Shown: one piece after another, positions 27,447-35,982 of the stretch | Layout of the letters: each line of letters starts with the position of its first letter | Numbering within the stretch: the first letter of the stretch is position 1 | Origin: Filimonas zeae | GTDB lineage: Bacteria > Bacteroidota > Bacteroidia > Chitinophagales > Chitinophagaceae | Reading direction: 5' to 3' | Assembly: GCF_014641615.1 (NCBI RefSeq) | Contig: NZ_BMIB01000004.1 | Coordinates: forward strand, 62,001-126,000 | Length of the DNA stretch: 64,000 nt | Program-made: the position numbers and the translations under genes | Notes under the pieces: generated by a model | What the model was told of the DNA's origin: nothing | The model's database searches: none | Seen by the model: the letters and a program-made list of their open reading frames with translations, nothing else

Positions 27447-27891
27447 ACCTACGTTTTAATAGCCAAAAGCGGGCAGCCAGCCGGGTGCAACCTGGGGATA
27501 TAACCGGCTAAAGCGTTAGAAAATCAACAGCTATTCATGCATTCACCCAGTATCATCCCGGGAGATGGGTGCAAGGAACTACGTAGCATTTGTGAAGGAG
27601 CGGCGGGTTAGACACGGACCTGACATGGACTTAACATGGACTATACATGGAGAAACCTGCCGGCGGCTGTATGCCTGTTCACCGCTTACCGGTATCCAGA
27701 TTCGAATTTCTCATTAAAATATTTCATATGTTTCAATAATTTCTAAAGAAACGATTGAAACTAACGTTAATACGGATAAAAAAATCAACATTTTTGAATA
27801 AACGCGGCTTTTTTTTCGCATTTTTACAGAAGGATATTGTTATTTGTTCCAAATTGTCTTTGTTTTGTCAACAGAAAAAATTTAAACACTT
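27447..27891. other. 445-bp gene-free region upstream of glnN
   Basis: This divergent spacer between hldD and glnN holds four 11-bp direct repeats within an inverted repeat (27601-27662, listed separately), then about 230 bp of AT-rich sequence. I find no convincing consensus promoter for glnN; TGTCTTTG at 27855-27862 is a near match to the -7 box. No coding sequence is supported. Confidence 0.5.
27601..27662 (+). repeat. four 11-bp phased direct repeats within an inverted repeat
   Basis: ACACGGA (27612), ACATGGA (27623), ACATGGA (27634) and ACATGGA (27645) are spaced by exactly 11 bp. They are flanked by CGGCGGGTT (27601-27609) and AACCTGCCG (27654-27662), which pair with one G-U. The pitch is close to one helical turn, as expected for a protein bound to one face of DNA. 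Position is 230-290 bp upstream of glnN. Confidence 0.7.
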
Positions 27892-30081
27892 ATGTCATTA
27901 CGATTTCAGGCGATCAATGACCTCACCGGTGCAAAAGAGGTTGCTGTAGCCAGTACAACCAAAGTAACTGCCATCTTTGGCGAGAACGTTTTTACCCTTA
28001 AAACCGCCCGCGAATATTTAAGCGATGAAGCTTATAAAAGCTTACAAGCAAGCATTAAAGGAAGTAAAAAAATTGACCGTACTGTTGCCAACCAGATTGC
28101 TAATGGCATAAGAGCCTGGGCTCAAAGCAAAGGCGTAACACACTACACACACTGGTTTCAACCTTTAACAGGTACTACTGCTGAAAAGCACGATTCTTTC
28201 TTTACCCTGAAAGGTGACGGAACTGCAATTGAAGAGTTTGACGGCGCTGCGCTGATTCAGCAGGAGCCTGATGCTTCTTCTTTCCCTAACGGTGGTATCC
28301 GTGCTACTTTTGAAGCACGTGGTTATACTGCATGGGACCCTTCTTCTCCTGCATTTATTATGGAAATTGGTTTAGGCAAAACTTTATGTGTACCTACCAT
28401 TTTCGTTTCTTATACCGGCGAACTGCTGGATTACAAAGGTCCTTTGCTGAAAGCACTGGAATCCATTAACAAAGCAGCTGTAGACGTTTGTAACTATTTT
28501 GATAAAAACGTTACCAAAGTAACTCCTACACTGGGTTGGGAACAAGAGTACTTTGTAATTGACGAAGCACTGGCTAACGCCCGCCCTGACCTGGTTCAGT
28601 GTGGCCGTACGGTGTTTGGTGCCTCTCCTGCCAAAGGTCAGCAACTGGAAGATCACTACTTCGGTTCTATTCCTGAAAGAGTGTATGCTTTCATGCGCGA
28701 CTTTGAAGAAGAATCTTACAAACTGGGTATTCCTTTAAGAACCCGTCACAACGAGGTGGCACCTGCTCAGTTTGAGTGTGCGCCTATATTTGAAGAAGTA
28801 AACATTGCGGTGGACCATAACGTTTTGTTAATGGACATTATGAGCCGCGTTGCCAAACGTCACAGACTGCGCGTACTGTTACACGAGAAGCCATTTGCAG
28901 GCATCAACGGTAGCGGTAAGCACAACAACTGGTCTTTAGCTACCGATACCGGCGTTAACCTGCTGGCTCCAGGTAAAACGCCTAAGACCAACCTGATGTT
29001 CCTTACTTTCTTTGTGAACACCATTAAGGCTGTACATGATTATGCTGATCTGTTGAGAGCTTCTATTGCTTCTGCAGGTAACGATCACCGCCTGGGTGCC
29101 AACGAAGCGCCTCCTGCTATCATTTCTGTATTTGCCGGTCAATACCTGGCTAAAGTACTGAGCGATATTGAAACCAGAGTAGGTGATAAATTCGACGAGC
29201 AAGACGAAGCTATCCTGAAACTGGATCTGCACAGAAGCATTCCTGAACTGCTGCTGGACAATACCGACCGTAACAGAACTTCACCGTTCGCGTTTACCGG
29301 TAACAAGTTTGAGTTCCGTGCGGTAGGTTCTAACGCCAACTGTGCTAATGCGATGACTGTTCTGAACACCATCATGGCGCAAACCCTCAAAACATTCAAG
29401 AAAGATGTGGATGCTTTGATTGAGAAAGGCGACAAGAAGGAAATTGCTATTATGCACGTTATTCAGAAGTACATTGTTGAAAGCAAAAAAGTACTGTTTG
29501 AAGGTGATGGTTATAGCGAAGAGTGGGCTAAAGAAGCGGAAGGACGTGGCCTGGCCAACGTTAAAACCACTCCGCTGGCACTGGACGCAATGGTTACCGA
29601 CAAAGCGAAGCATTTATACGAAGCTTGCGGCGTTTTAACGCACACCGAGCTGGAAGCCCGTCATGAGATTGAGCTGGAAAACTACATTAAGAAAGTACAG
29701 ATCGAAGGTCGTATTATGGGTGATCTGGCTATTAACCACATCCTGCCTGCGGCTATCAACTATCAGACTACACTGGCCAACAACATCAGCGCTATCAAAG
29801 CTACCGGCTTACCTGAGAGTGCTTATGCCAGCCAGCTGACTATGCTGAAAGAAATCTCCGATCGTATCAATATCATCTACACCAAAGTAAATGAAATGGT
29901 AGAAGCACGTAAAAAGGTAAACAACCTTACCGATACACGTGAAAAAGCCATTGCTTACGAAGCAGAGGTAAAAGCTACGTTCTTCGATGAAATCCGTTAC
30001 CATGTAGACAAATTAGAACACCTGGTAAGTGATGAAGACTGGACTTTACCAAAATACAGAGAAATGTTACTGTTGCGCTAA
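27892..30081 (+). CDS. glnN: type III glutamine synthetase
   Basis: 729 residues, the length of GSIII, a dodecameric enzyme typical of Bacteroidota that makes glutamine from glutamate, ammonia and ATP. Recognised segments are the GSIII N-terminus, THWFQPLTG, the catalytic-domain WEQEYFVID and RTRHNEVAPAQFECAPIFEE, GINGSGKHNNWSL and NRTSPFAFTGNKFEFRAVGSN. Codon use is uniform, in line with high expression. A strong terminator follows, and a phased repeat array lies upstream. Confidence 0.97.
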   Translation: MSLRFQAINDLTGAKEVAVASTTKVTAIFGENVFTLKTAREYLSDEAYKSLQASIKGSKKIDRTVANQIANGIRAWAQSKGVTHYTHWFQPLTGTTAEKHDSFFTLKGDGTAIEEFDGAALIQQEPDASSFPNGGIRATFEARGYTAWDPSSPAFIMEIGLGKTLCVPTIFVSYTGELLDYKGPLLKALESINKAAVDVCNYFDKNVTKVTPTLGWEQEYFVIDEALANARPDLVQCGRTVFGASPAKGQQLEDHYFGSIPERVYAFMRDFEEESYKLGIPLRTRHNEVAPAQFECAPIFEEVNIAVDHNVLLMDIMSRVAKRHRLRVLLHEKPFAGINGSGKHNNWSLATDTGVNLLAPGKTPKTNLMFLTFFVNTIKAVHDYADLLRASIASAGNDHRLGANEAPPAIISVFAGQYLAKVLSDIETRVGDKFDEQDEAILKLDLHRSIPELLLDNTDRNRTSPFAFTGNKFEFRAVGSNANCANAMTVLNTIMAQTLKTFKKDVDALIEKGDKKEIAIMHVIQKYIVESKKVLFEGDGYSEEWAKEAEGRGLANVKTTPLALDAMVTDKAKHLYEACGVLTHTELEARHEIELENYIKKVQIEGRIMGDLAINHILPAAINYQTTLANNISAIKATGLPESAYASQLTMLKEISDRINIIYTKVNEMVEARKKVNNLTDTREKAIAYEAEVKATFFDEIRYHVDKLEHLVSDEDWTLPKYREMLLLR

Positions 30082-30107
30082 TTACGTAACAACCGGTTTT
30101 ACAATAC

Positions 30108-30146
30108 AAAAAGCCGTTCCACTACCCTGTGGAACGGCTTTTTTGT
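30108..30146 (+). terminator. terminator of glnN
   Basis: 15-bp stem AAAAAGCCGTTCCAC (30108-30122) with GTGGAACGGCTTTTT (30129-30143), followed by further T residues. Confidence 0.92.
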
Positions 30147-30266
30147 TATACCTCTAAAGAAAACCGGTTCGCCGAATGTGATATACGAAGAAGATGGTAG
30201 ATAAAGAAAATCGGTATTTTTAAACAGCAGTAACAAGTAAACTGCGCCTCTATAAAATCTAAACAT

Positions 30267-30707
30267 ATGAAGAAGTTCATTGCCGGTGTAGCAGTGGTAT
30301 TATCACTTGCTACCGCTTTTCAGAGCAACGCTCAGGATGGCGACAGAATGGCCAGAATGAAGGAAAGACAAAAGCAGTTACTGAAAGACAGCGTTCAGTT
30401 AAGTGATGAAAAAATTGAGAAGGTGCTTGCTGTTCAGGATGAGTTTCGCCCTAAGCAAAGGGAGATTTTCATGGATCAGTCGCTGGATCAGGCCGCTAAA
30501 GAAGCAAAACTGAAAGCATTACAGGAAGAGCAGAAGAAGAAGCTGAAAGGTGTGTTAACGGATGAGGAAGCTGCTAAGCTGGAAGCATTTCAGGAGCGTA
30601 ACAGAGGCCGTATGGGCCCTGGTGGCGGACGTGGTGGCCGCGGTGGCGGTGGTGGCCGTCCTGGTGGACAGGGTGGTAATGGTGGCGGAGCACCAACCCA
30701 GAATTAA
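30267..30707 (+). CDS. exported Spy/CpxP-like protein with Gly/Arg-rich tail
   Basis: 146 residues with a signal peptide ending QSNAQ. Residues about 25-115 are highly charged and helical (MARMKERQKQLLKDSVQLSDEKIEKVLAVQDEF, QEEQKKKLKGVLTDEEAAKLEAFQERN), resembling the Spy/CpxP periplasmic chaperone/metal-sensor group. The last 30 residues are almost only Gly, Arg, Pro and Asn (MGPGGGRGGRGGGGG). I cannot tell whether it chaperones proteins or binds metal. It is a monocistronic unit ending in a hairpin. Confidence 0.75.
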   Translation: MKKFIAGVAVVLSLATAFQSNAQDGDRMARMKERQKQLLKDSVQLSDEKIEKVLAVQDEFRPKQREIFMDQSLDQAAKEAKLKALQEEQKKKLKGVLTDEEAAKLEAFQERNRGRMGPGGGRGGRGGGGGRPGGQGGNGGGAPTQN

Positions 30708-30735
30708 ACACTACACAAAATCTCTACCTCTATTC

Positions 30736-30778
30736 ACAAAGCGTCTGCGTATTCAGGTATGCAGGCGCTTTGTTTTAC
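30736..30778 (+). terminator. terminator of the Spy-like gene
   Basis: 13-bp stem, ACAAAGCGTCTGC (30736-30748) with GCAGGCGCTTTGT (30761-30773), one G-U pair, followed by TTTT. Confidence 0.8.
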
Positions 30779-30856
30779 TACCTTCCAAACTCCGACATTG
30801 ATACCGTTCTACCAGTTGCCCTGAGCCATCTTAGAGAACAATAGTTTCATGTCCGT

Positions 30857-30891
30857 AAAAACAAAAGGCTATAACCAGAGTTACAGCCTTT
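30857..30891 (-). terminator. terminator of accC
   Basis: AAAGGCT (30864-30870) pairs with AGCCTTT (30885-30891). The minus strand then reads TGTTTTTACG. It lies 40 bp after the accC stop. Confidence 0.75.
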
Positions 30892-30930
30892 GTGTATGAA
30901 AATCATTTATTCAATAAACAGGAGTTACCA

Positions 30931-32271
30931 CTATTTCATCTGGAAGGTTTCCAGGAACTTGGTATTGAAGTTACCGTTTCTGAAATCTTCGTTCTGCATC
31001 AGTTGCAGGTGAAAAGGAATAGTAGTTTTTACGCCTTCAATTACATACTCACTTAATGCGCGGTACATGGTGCTGATAGCCTCATCACGGGTGCGTGCTA
31101 CAGTAATCAGCTTACCAATCATAGAATCGTAGTAAGGAGGAATTACATAGCCTGCATACACGTGGCTGTCTACCCTTACACCATGGCCACCTGGCGTGTG
31201 TAATACGGTAATTTTACCGGGTGAAGGACGGAAATCGTTATACGGGTCTTCGGCGTTAATACGGCACTCAATGGCGTGCATCTGAGGCTCATAGTTTTTA
31301 CCTGAAATTTCCTCACCCATAGCAATCTTCAGTTGCTCTTTAATCAGATCGAAGTTGATTACCTCTTCGGTAACGCAATGTTCTACCTGAATACGGGTGT
31401 TCATTTCCATGAAGTAGAAGTTGCGGTGCTTATCTACCAGGAATTCAATGGTACCTACGCTTTCATAGTTAATGGCTGCTGCTGCTTTAATAGCAGCCTC
31501 ACCCATTTTCTGGCGCAGTTCGGGCGTCATGAAAGGAGAAGGTGATTCTTCTACCAGTTTCTGGTGGCGGCGCTGTATAGAACAGTCACGCTCGCTCAGA
31601 TGGCATACTCTGCCATATCTGTCGCCCGCAACCTGAATTTCGATGTGACGGGGCTCTTCCACGAATTTCTCCATGTAAATGCCATCGTTCTTAAACGCTG
31701 CTGCTGCTTCTGCTTTGGCAGTGTTGTATGCTTTTTCCAGTTCAGATTCTTCCCAAACCACACGCATACCTTTACCACCACCACCGGCGGTAGCTTTCAG
31801 AATTACCGGGTAACCTACCACGTTTTTAGCCAGGTGCCTTGCTTCATCCACGCTCTGCAACAAACCGTCGCTGCCCGGAATTACAGGTACCCCTGCTTTA
31901 ATCATGGTTTCTTTAGCGGTAATCTTGTCCCCCATTTTGTTAATCATTTCGGGGGTGGGGCCTATGAATTTAATACCATGTCCGCCACAGATCTGGGCAA
32001 ACTTGGCATTCTCGGCCAGAAACCCGTAACCGGGGTGTATAGCGTCTGCATTGGTAATTTCTGCAGCAGCCATAATATGAGGGATATTCAGGTAGGATTC
32101 ACTGCTCTGAGGACGACCTATACAAACTGCTTCATCTGCAAACTTCACGTGCAGGCTGTCTTTATCGGCAGTAGAGTAAACAGCCACGGTTTTGATGCCC
32201 ATTTCACGGCACGTACGGATAACGCGTAATGCAATTTCTCCGCGATTGGCTATGAGAACTTTTTTAAACAT
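30931..32271 (-). CDS. accC: acetyl-CoA carboxylase biotin carboxylase subunit
   Basis: 446 residues. AccC carboxylates the biotin on AccB with bicarbonate and ATP, the first half-reaction of fatty acid synthesis. It begins FKKVLIANRGEIALRVIRTCREMGI, with the ATP-grasp glycine loop KATAGGGGKGMRVV, the catalytic segment FMEMNTRIQVEH and CRINAEDP. Full length. It is separated from accB by 106 bp that contain a strong terminator-like hairpin. Confidence 0.97.
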   Translation of the reverse strand: MFKKVLIANRGEIALRVIRTCREMGIKTVAVYSTADKDSLHVKFADEAVCIGRPQSSESYLNIPHIMAAAEITNADAIHPGYGFLAENAKFAQICGGHGIKFIGPTPEMINKMGDKITAKETMIKAGVPVIPGSDGLLQSVDEARHLAKNVVGYPVILKATAGGGGKGMRVVWEESELEKAYNTAKAEAAAAFKNDGIYMEKFVEEPRHIEIQVAGDRYGRVCHLSERDCSIQRRHQKLVEESPSPFMTPELRQKMGEAAIKAAAAINYESVGTIEFLVDKHRNFYFMEMNTRIQVEHCVTEEVINFDLIKEQLKIAMGEEISGKNYEPQMHAIECRINAEDPYNDFRPSPGKITVLHTPGGHGVRVDSHVYAGYVIPPYYDSMIGKLITVARTRDEAISTMYRALSEYVIEGVKTTIPFHLQLMQNEDFRNGNFNTKFLETFQMK

Positions 32272-32312
32272 TTACTTTAGTAGTTTAGTCAGAACTTCTT
32301 TTAGTAGTCAAA

Positions 32313-32362
32313 AAAAAGAAGCCATCGGCAACCCGTTCATAGTTATGACCGGGAAACCGATG
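32313..32362 (-). terminator. terminator or attenuator between accB and accC
   Basis: CATCGG (32323-32328) pairs with CCGATG (32357-32362) and inside it an ACCCG/CCGGG-type stem continues the hairpin. The minus strand then reads CTTCTTTTTTTTGAC. This is a complete intrinsic terminator between two subunits normally cotranscribed. Confidence 0.75.
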
Positions 32363-32377
32363 ACTTAATATGACTTA

Positions 32378-32866
32378 TTAAGCTGGTTCTACAAGGAATA
32401 AAGGCTGGTCAAATTCAACCGGGCTTGCATCATCTACAAGCACTTTTACCACTTTACCGCTGATTTCAGCTTCAATTTCGTTAAACAGTTTCATGGCCTC
32501 GATAATGCACACAGTTTTACCTGGTGCAATTTCGTCTCCTACCTCTACAAATAAAGGCTTATCAGGAGAAGCACGGCGGTAGAAGGTACCAATCATTGGA
32601 CTTTTGATGGTAACCAGGTTATCTGCCGCTTTAGGCGCAGTTGCTTCAGCAGCAGCACCGCTGGCAGCCGGTAAAACAGCAGCAGGGGCAACCGCTGGCA
32701 ATGCAGCAGCAGTATATACAGGAGCGGATGGCGCAGCGTACACAGTCTGTACCTGGTCTTCCTTCTGTTTAATAGTAATTTTGAAATCTTTTTCCTCTAT
32801 GCTCAGTTCGCCGATATTGCTCTTGTTAATGATTTTTATCAGCTCCTGAATCTGTTTGAAGTCCAT
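32378..32866 (-). CDS. accB: acetyl-CoA carboxylase biotin carboxyl carrier protein
   Basis: 162 residues: an N-terminal domain (FKQIQELIKIINKSNIGELSIEEKDFKITIKQ), an Ala/Pro-rich linker (about 45-80), and a biotinyl domain with the modified Lys in CIIEAMKLFNE (about 122). AccB carries carboxybiotin between AccC and the carboxyltransferase. The order efp, accB, accC is conserved in Bacteroidota; efp ends 148 bp upstream and is followed by its own terminator. Confidence 0.95.
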   Translation of the reverse strand: MDFKQIQELIKIINKSNIGELSIEEKDFKITIKQKEDQVQTVYAAPSAPVYTAAALPAVAPAAVLPAASGAAAEATAPKAADNLVTIKSPMIGTFYRRASPDKPLFVEVGDEIAPGKTVCIIEAMKLFNEIEAEISGKVVKVLVDDASPVEFDQPLFLVEPA

Positions 32867-32965
32867 ATGCTCTTTTTTGGGGGTTCTTTGTTATATTCCA
32901 GTTTTTAGCTAAAGGGGAGGCAAAATAGCCATTTTTCACTTAAAATCAGCTTTTTTCCTATACCC

Positions 32966-32999
32966 GCAAAAGCAAAATCCCGCGTTCCCCGCGGGATTT
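32966..32999 (-). terminator. terminator of efp
   Basis: 10-bp stem AAATCCCGCG (32975-32984) with CGCGGGATTT (32990-32999), loop TTCCC. The minus strand then reads TTGCTTTTGC. Confidence 0.75.
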
Positions 33000-33014
33000 C
33001 AATCCGGTAACTAA

Positions 33015-33581
33015 TTACTCTTTTACTCTTTCTACGTACTCACCGGTTTTGGTGTTAATACGGATTAGTTCGCCTTCGTTTACAAACAGTGGCACGTTAA
33101 CAGTGGCACCTGTTTCAACGGTAGCAGGCTTCAGTGCGCGGGTAGCGGTATCGCCTCTTAAACCCGGCTCGCAATAAGTAACCTGCAATACAATTTTCTC
33201 GGCCAGTTCTGCACCAATCGGCTGTTCGCTTTCAGTATTGATAAATACAAACACTTCAGAACCATCTTTCAGAAACTGAGGAGCATCAATCATTCCATCG
33301 GCCAATATAATCTGCTCAAAAGTTTCGTTGTCCATCAGGTTAAAACCAGACTCATCTTTATACAGGTACTGATACGCTTTTTTCTCTACACGTACCGGAA
33401 AAATGGTTTCACCACTGTTCCAGGTTTTTTCGATAGAGCGGCTGTTATCCACACCTTTTAATTTAGCCCATACCTTGGCTGCTGCACGGGCCGTTTTGTT
33501 TTCACCGAATTCTACCACTGAGTATAAACTGCCGTCCAGTTTTAATATCATACCGCGGCTGATATCTGATGTAGTTGCCAT
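33015..33581 (-). CDS. efp: translation elongation factor P with a non-canonical loop
   Basis: 188 residues from the ATG at 33581 (MATTSDISRGMIL); a longer frame starting at 33629 is not needed. EF-P relieves ribosomes stalled on proline runs. The C-terminal signature (YCEPGLRGDTATRALKPATVETGATVNVPLFVNEGE) is typical. In domain I the usual loop with PGKG and a modified Lys is replaced by EFGENKTARAAAKVWAKLK, about two residues longer than the E. coli segment, with Lys and Arg instead. A -7-like TACTTTTG lies at 33627-33634. No EpmA/EpmB-type modification genes are in the window. Confidence 0.93.
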   Translation of the reverse strand: MATTSDISRGMILKLDGSLYSVVEFGENKTARAAAKVWAKLKGVDNSRSIEKTWNSGETIFPVRVEKKAYQYLYKDESGFNLMDNETFEQIILADGMIDAPQFLKDGSEVFVFINTESEQPIGAELAEKIVLQVTYCEPGLRGDTATRALKPATVETGATVNVPLFVNEGELIRINTKTGEYVERVKE

Positions 33582-33712
33582 AAAAAGATTTTGTAATTTT
33601 TTAATTTCCGTTGCCGGAAAACCTGGCAAAAGTAGGGATTACAGGGCAAAAACCATCAACACGCATTTTTCTGAGAAAACAGATATCCGATATTTGAATA
33701 AAATATGTTGAG

Positions 33713-34252
33713 ATGCGAAAACTGATACTGGCTTTTTTACTGATGACAGGCGTTGGAAATTTTGTTCAGGCACAGCAGAGCGACAGCAGCGCCCCCTACC
33801 GGAAACGCCCCACCCTGCCTACTTTTCAGATATTACAGAGTGATAGCACCTGGTTTACAGATAGTAAGATACCCGCAGGCCGCCCGGTGGTAATTGTGTA
33901 CTTCAGCCCGGAATGCGGCCATTGCCAGCTGGAGGCGGAAGACATTGTAAAACACATGAATGAACTGAAAAATGCCTTTTTTGTAATGGTAAGCTACCAC
34001 TCACCCCAGGATATCGGAGGTTTTGCGCATAAATACCAACTGGAAGGTTTGGATAACGTACGTTTAGGCCGCGACACAGAATATTATCTGCCCAGCTTTT
34101 ACCAGGTTACCCAAACGCCTTTTATAGCCGTTTACAATGCCAAACATCAGTTGGTAGATATTTTTCGTAACGGTGCGGGTGCCGAAAAGCTGGCTAAAGC
34201 TATTAATAAGCGCCAGGGCGATAATAAAAAAGCCAGTCGCAAAAAACAATAA
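33713..34252 (+). CDS. exported thioredoxin-fold protein (TlpA/redoxin type)
   Basis: 179 residues: signal peptide to VQAQ, then a thioredoxin fold with the active-site motif CGHC in FSPECGHCQLE (about residue 71), the cis-Pro region FYQVTQTPFIAVY and a lysine-rich C-terminus (NKKASRKKQ). Probably a periplasmic disulfide reductase or isomerase; substrate unknown. It is monocistronic, ending in a hairpin before mdh. Confidence 0.85.
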   Translation: MRKLILAFLLMTGVGNFVQAQQSDSSAPYRKRPTLPTFQILQSDSTWFTDSKIPAGRPVVIVYFSPECGHCQLEAEDIVKHMNELKNAFFVMVSYHSPQDIGGFAHKYQLEGLDNVRLGRDTEYYLPSFYQVTQTPFIAVYNAKHQLVDIFRNGAGAEKLAKAINKRQGDNKKASRKKQ

Positions 34253-34267
34253 CACGCAAAGGACTAC

Positions 34268-34296
34268 AGGGGGAAACAGATGTTTCCCCCTAACTT
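34268..34296 (+). terminator. terminator of the thioredoxin-fold gene
   Basis: 10-bp stem AGGGGGAAAC (34268-34277) with GTTTCCCCCT (34282-34291). The following sequence AACTTTATAAAT is only moderately T-rich and also resembles a -7 element for mdh. Confidence 0.65.
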
Positions 34297-34344
34297 TATA
34301 AATACATACATTTATTAACCTTAACACTATAAACGGGTAATACT

Positions 34345-35274
34345 ATGAAAGTAACAGTTGTTGGAGCCGGTGCCGTAGGCGCTACTACGGCCGATAATAT
34401 AGCCAGAAAGGCATTATGTGAAGAACTGGCATTGCTGGATATTAAAGAAGGAATTGCAGAAGGAAAGGCGCAGGATATATCTCAAACGGCTGCACTGCTA
34501 GGCTTTGATACCCGCATTACCGGCAGCACCAACGATTATTCAAAAACCGCCGGCTCTGATGTGGTGGTAATTACTTCCGGTTTACCCCGTAAACCCGGCA
34601 TGACGCGGGAAGAACTGATAGGCGTAAATGCAGGGATAGTAAAAGGCGTAGCAGAAAACATTTTACAATACTCTCCCGAAGCTATTATTATAGTAGTAAG
34701 TAACCCTATGGATACCATGACGTATCTGGCCCTTCAGGCTACAGGATTACCCAAAAACCGCATTATAGGCATGGGTGGCGCGTTAGACAGTGCGCGGTTT
34801 AAATACCAGCTAAGCAAACACCTCGGGGCCAGCCCTGCCGACCTTAACGCTATTGTAATTGGTGGCCACGGCGATACTACCATGATACCGCTTATCCGCT
34901 ACGCCACCTGGAACAGTATACCGGTAACCAGCCTGTTAAGTGCAGAAGCACAACAGCAGATTGTAGCAGACACCATGGTAGGCGGCGCTACTTTAACCAA
35001 ACTGATAGGCACTTCTGCGTGGTACGCACCCGGCGCAGCAGCCGCTTCGGTAGTACAAAGCATTGTACGTGATGAGAAAAAACTGATAGCCAGCTGCGTA
35101 TCGCTGGAAGGAGCTTATGGCCAAACAGATATATGCCTGGGCGTACCGGTAATTATTGGCAAAACCGGCTGGGAAAAAATAGTGGATTATCAACTGAATG
35201 CAGAAGAGCAGGCACTGTTTAACAAAAGTGCTGATGCGGTTAGAAGCATGAATGATGTGCTGAAAACGCTGTAA
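34345..35274 (+). CDS. mdh: malate dehydrogenase
   Basis: 309 residues of the LDH-like malate dehydrogenase type. NAD-binding VVGAGAVGATTADNIA at the start, substrate Arg residues in LPRKPGMTREELIG, VVSNPMDTMTYLA, and the catalytic His in VIGGHGDTTMIPL. It oxidises malate to oxaloacetate in the TCA cycle. Confidence 0.95.
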   Translation: MKVTVVGAGAVGATTADNIARKALCEELALLDIKEGIAEGKAQDISQTAALLGFDTRITGSTNDYSKTAGSDVVVITSGLPRKPGMTREELIGVNAGIVKGVAENILQYSPEAIIIVVSNPMDTMTYLALQATGLPKNRIIGMGGALDSARFKYQLSKHLGASPADLNAIVIGGHGDTTMIPLIRYATWNSIPVTSLLSAEAQQQIVADTMVGGATLTKLIGTSAWYAPGAAAASVVQSIVRDEKKLIASCVSLEGAYGQTDICLGVPVIIGKTGWEKIVDYQLNAEEQALFNKSADAVRSMNDVLKTL

Positions 35275-35292
35275 ATGATATTCTTATTTCTG

Positions 35293-35326
35293 ATAACAAA
35301 GGCTGCCTCTGCGCAGCCTTTGTTAT
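35293..35326 (+). terminator. terminator of mdh
   Basis: 14-bp stem ATAACAAAGGCTGC (35293-35306) with GCAGCCTTTGTTAT (35313-35326). It lies 19 bp after the mdh stop. Confidence 0.8.
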
Positions 35327-35430
35327 TAAATATGTAGGGTTTCTTTAGCACCGGTTGCTGCAACAACAATTTTGGGCATGCGCGCAACGAAAACCCTATG
35401 GCGGTTTTCATACTACCAAACGATTCATCC

Positions 35431-35892
35431 ATGAAAAAGGCACTTACTTTTCTTGTGCTTGCTGTTGCCATTCTAACTACCTCCTGTATAAAAGAAGCCA
35501 ATGCGCCTGAAAACGAAATGACTACGTGCCCCGCAACGGGCCTTCCGTCTACTTATCTGGGCAAATGGAAGCTGGCAGGTGAAATGAAGCCTACAGGCGA
35601 AAGCAAATGGGAAGCTGTTAGCAATGGCTTTGAGCTTAACGTAAAAGCAGACAGCACTTACACTGTATCTACTGCTGACGATTTTATTATAGGCACCGGT
35701 GGACGGGTAGATTTCCGTAACAAAAGTACCTGGTTTACCAACTATTCGCATGGCATACGTAGTGTGGTACCAGAGGCTAACGTTTACTTCAACTCCAACT
35801 GCGATACCTTTTACATGGTCAGTTATGTAGCCTCTAAAGATCTGGCGGCGCTGAAGTTTGCACGCATAAAATCAGTAGGCACCGTTCAGTAA
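35431..35892 (+). CDS. lipoprotein of unknown function
   Basis: 153 residues from the ATG at 35431 (MKKALTFLVLAVAIL), which puts a lipobox LTTSC at the right distance; an upstream frame start at 35398 would break the signal. The mature part is a predicted beta-rich lipocalin-like domain (LGKWKLAGEMKPTGESKWEAV, ELNVKADSTYTVSTADDFIIG). Such small lipoproteins are frequent in Bacteroidota and no function is known to me. Confidence 0.75.
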   Translation: MKKALTFLVLAVAILTTSCIKEANAPENEMTTCPATGLPSTYLGKWKLAGEMKPTGESKWEAVSNGFELNVKADSTYTVSTADDFIIGTGGRVDFRNKSTWFTNYSHGIRSVVPEANVYFNSNCDTFYMVSYVASKDLAALKFARIKSVGTVQ

Positions 35893-35982
35893 ATAAAATA
35901 TCGTTTACAGGTCGTTGCTATATAACGTGGGTATATTAAAATGCTTGAAGCTAATGCCCTCCCTGGCACTTTTACTGGCCAC

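Noticed and set aside
27850..27891. Consensus promoter for glnN
   Set aside because: TGTCTTTG at 27855-27862 misses one base of the -7 box and no TTTG lies about 19 bp before it, so I did not call it.
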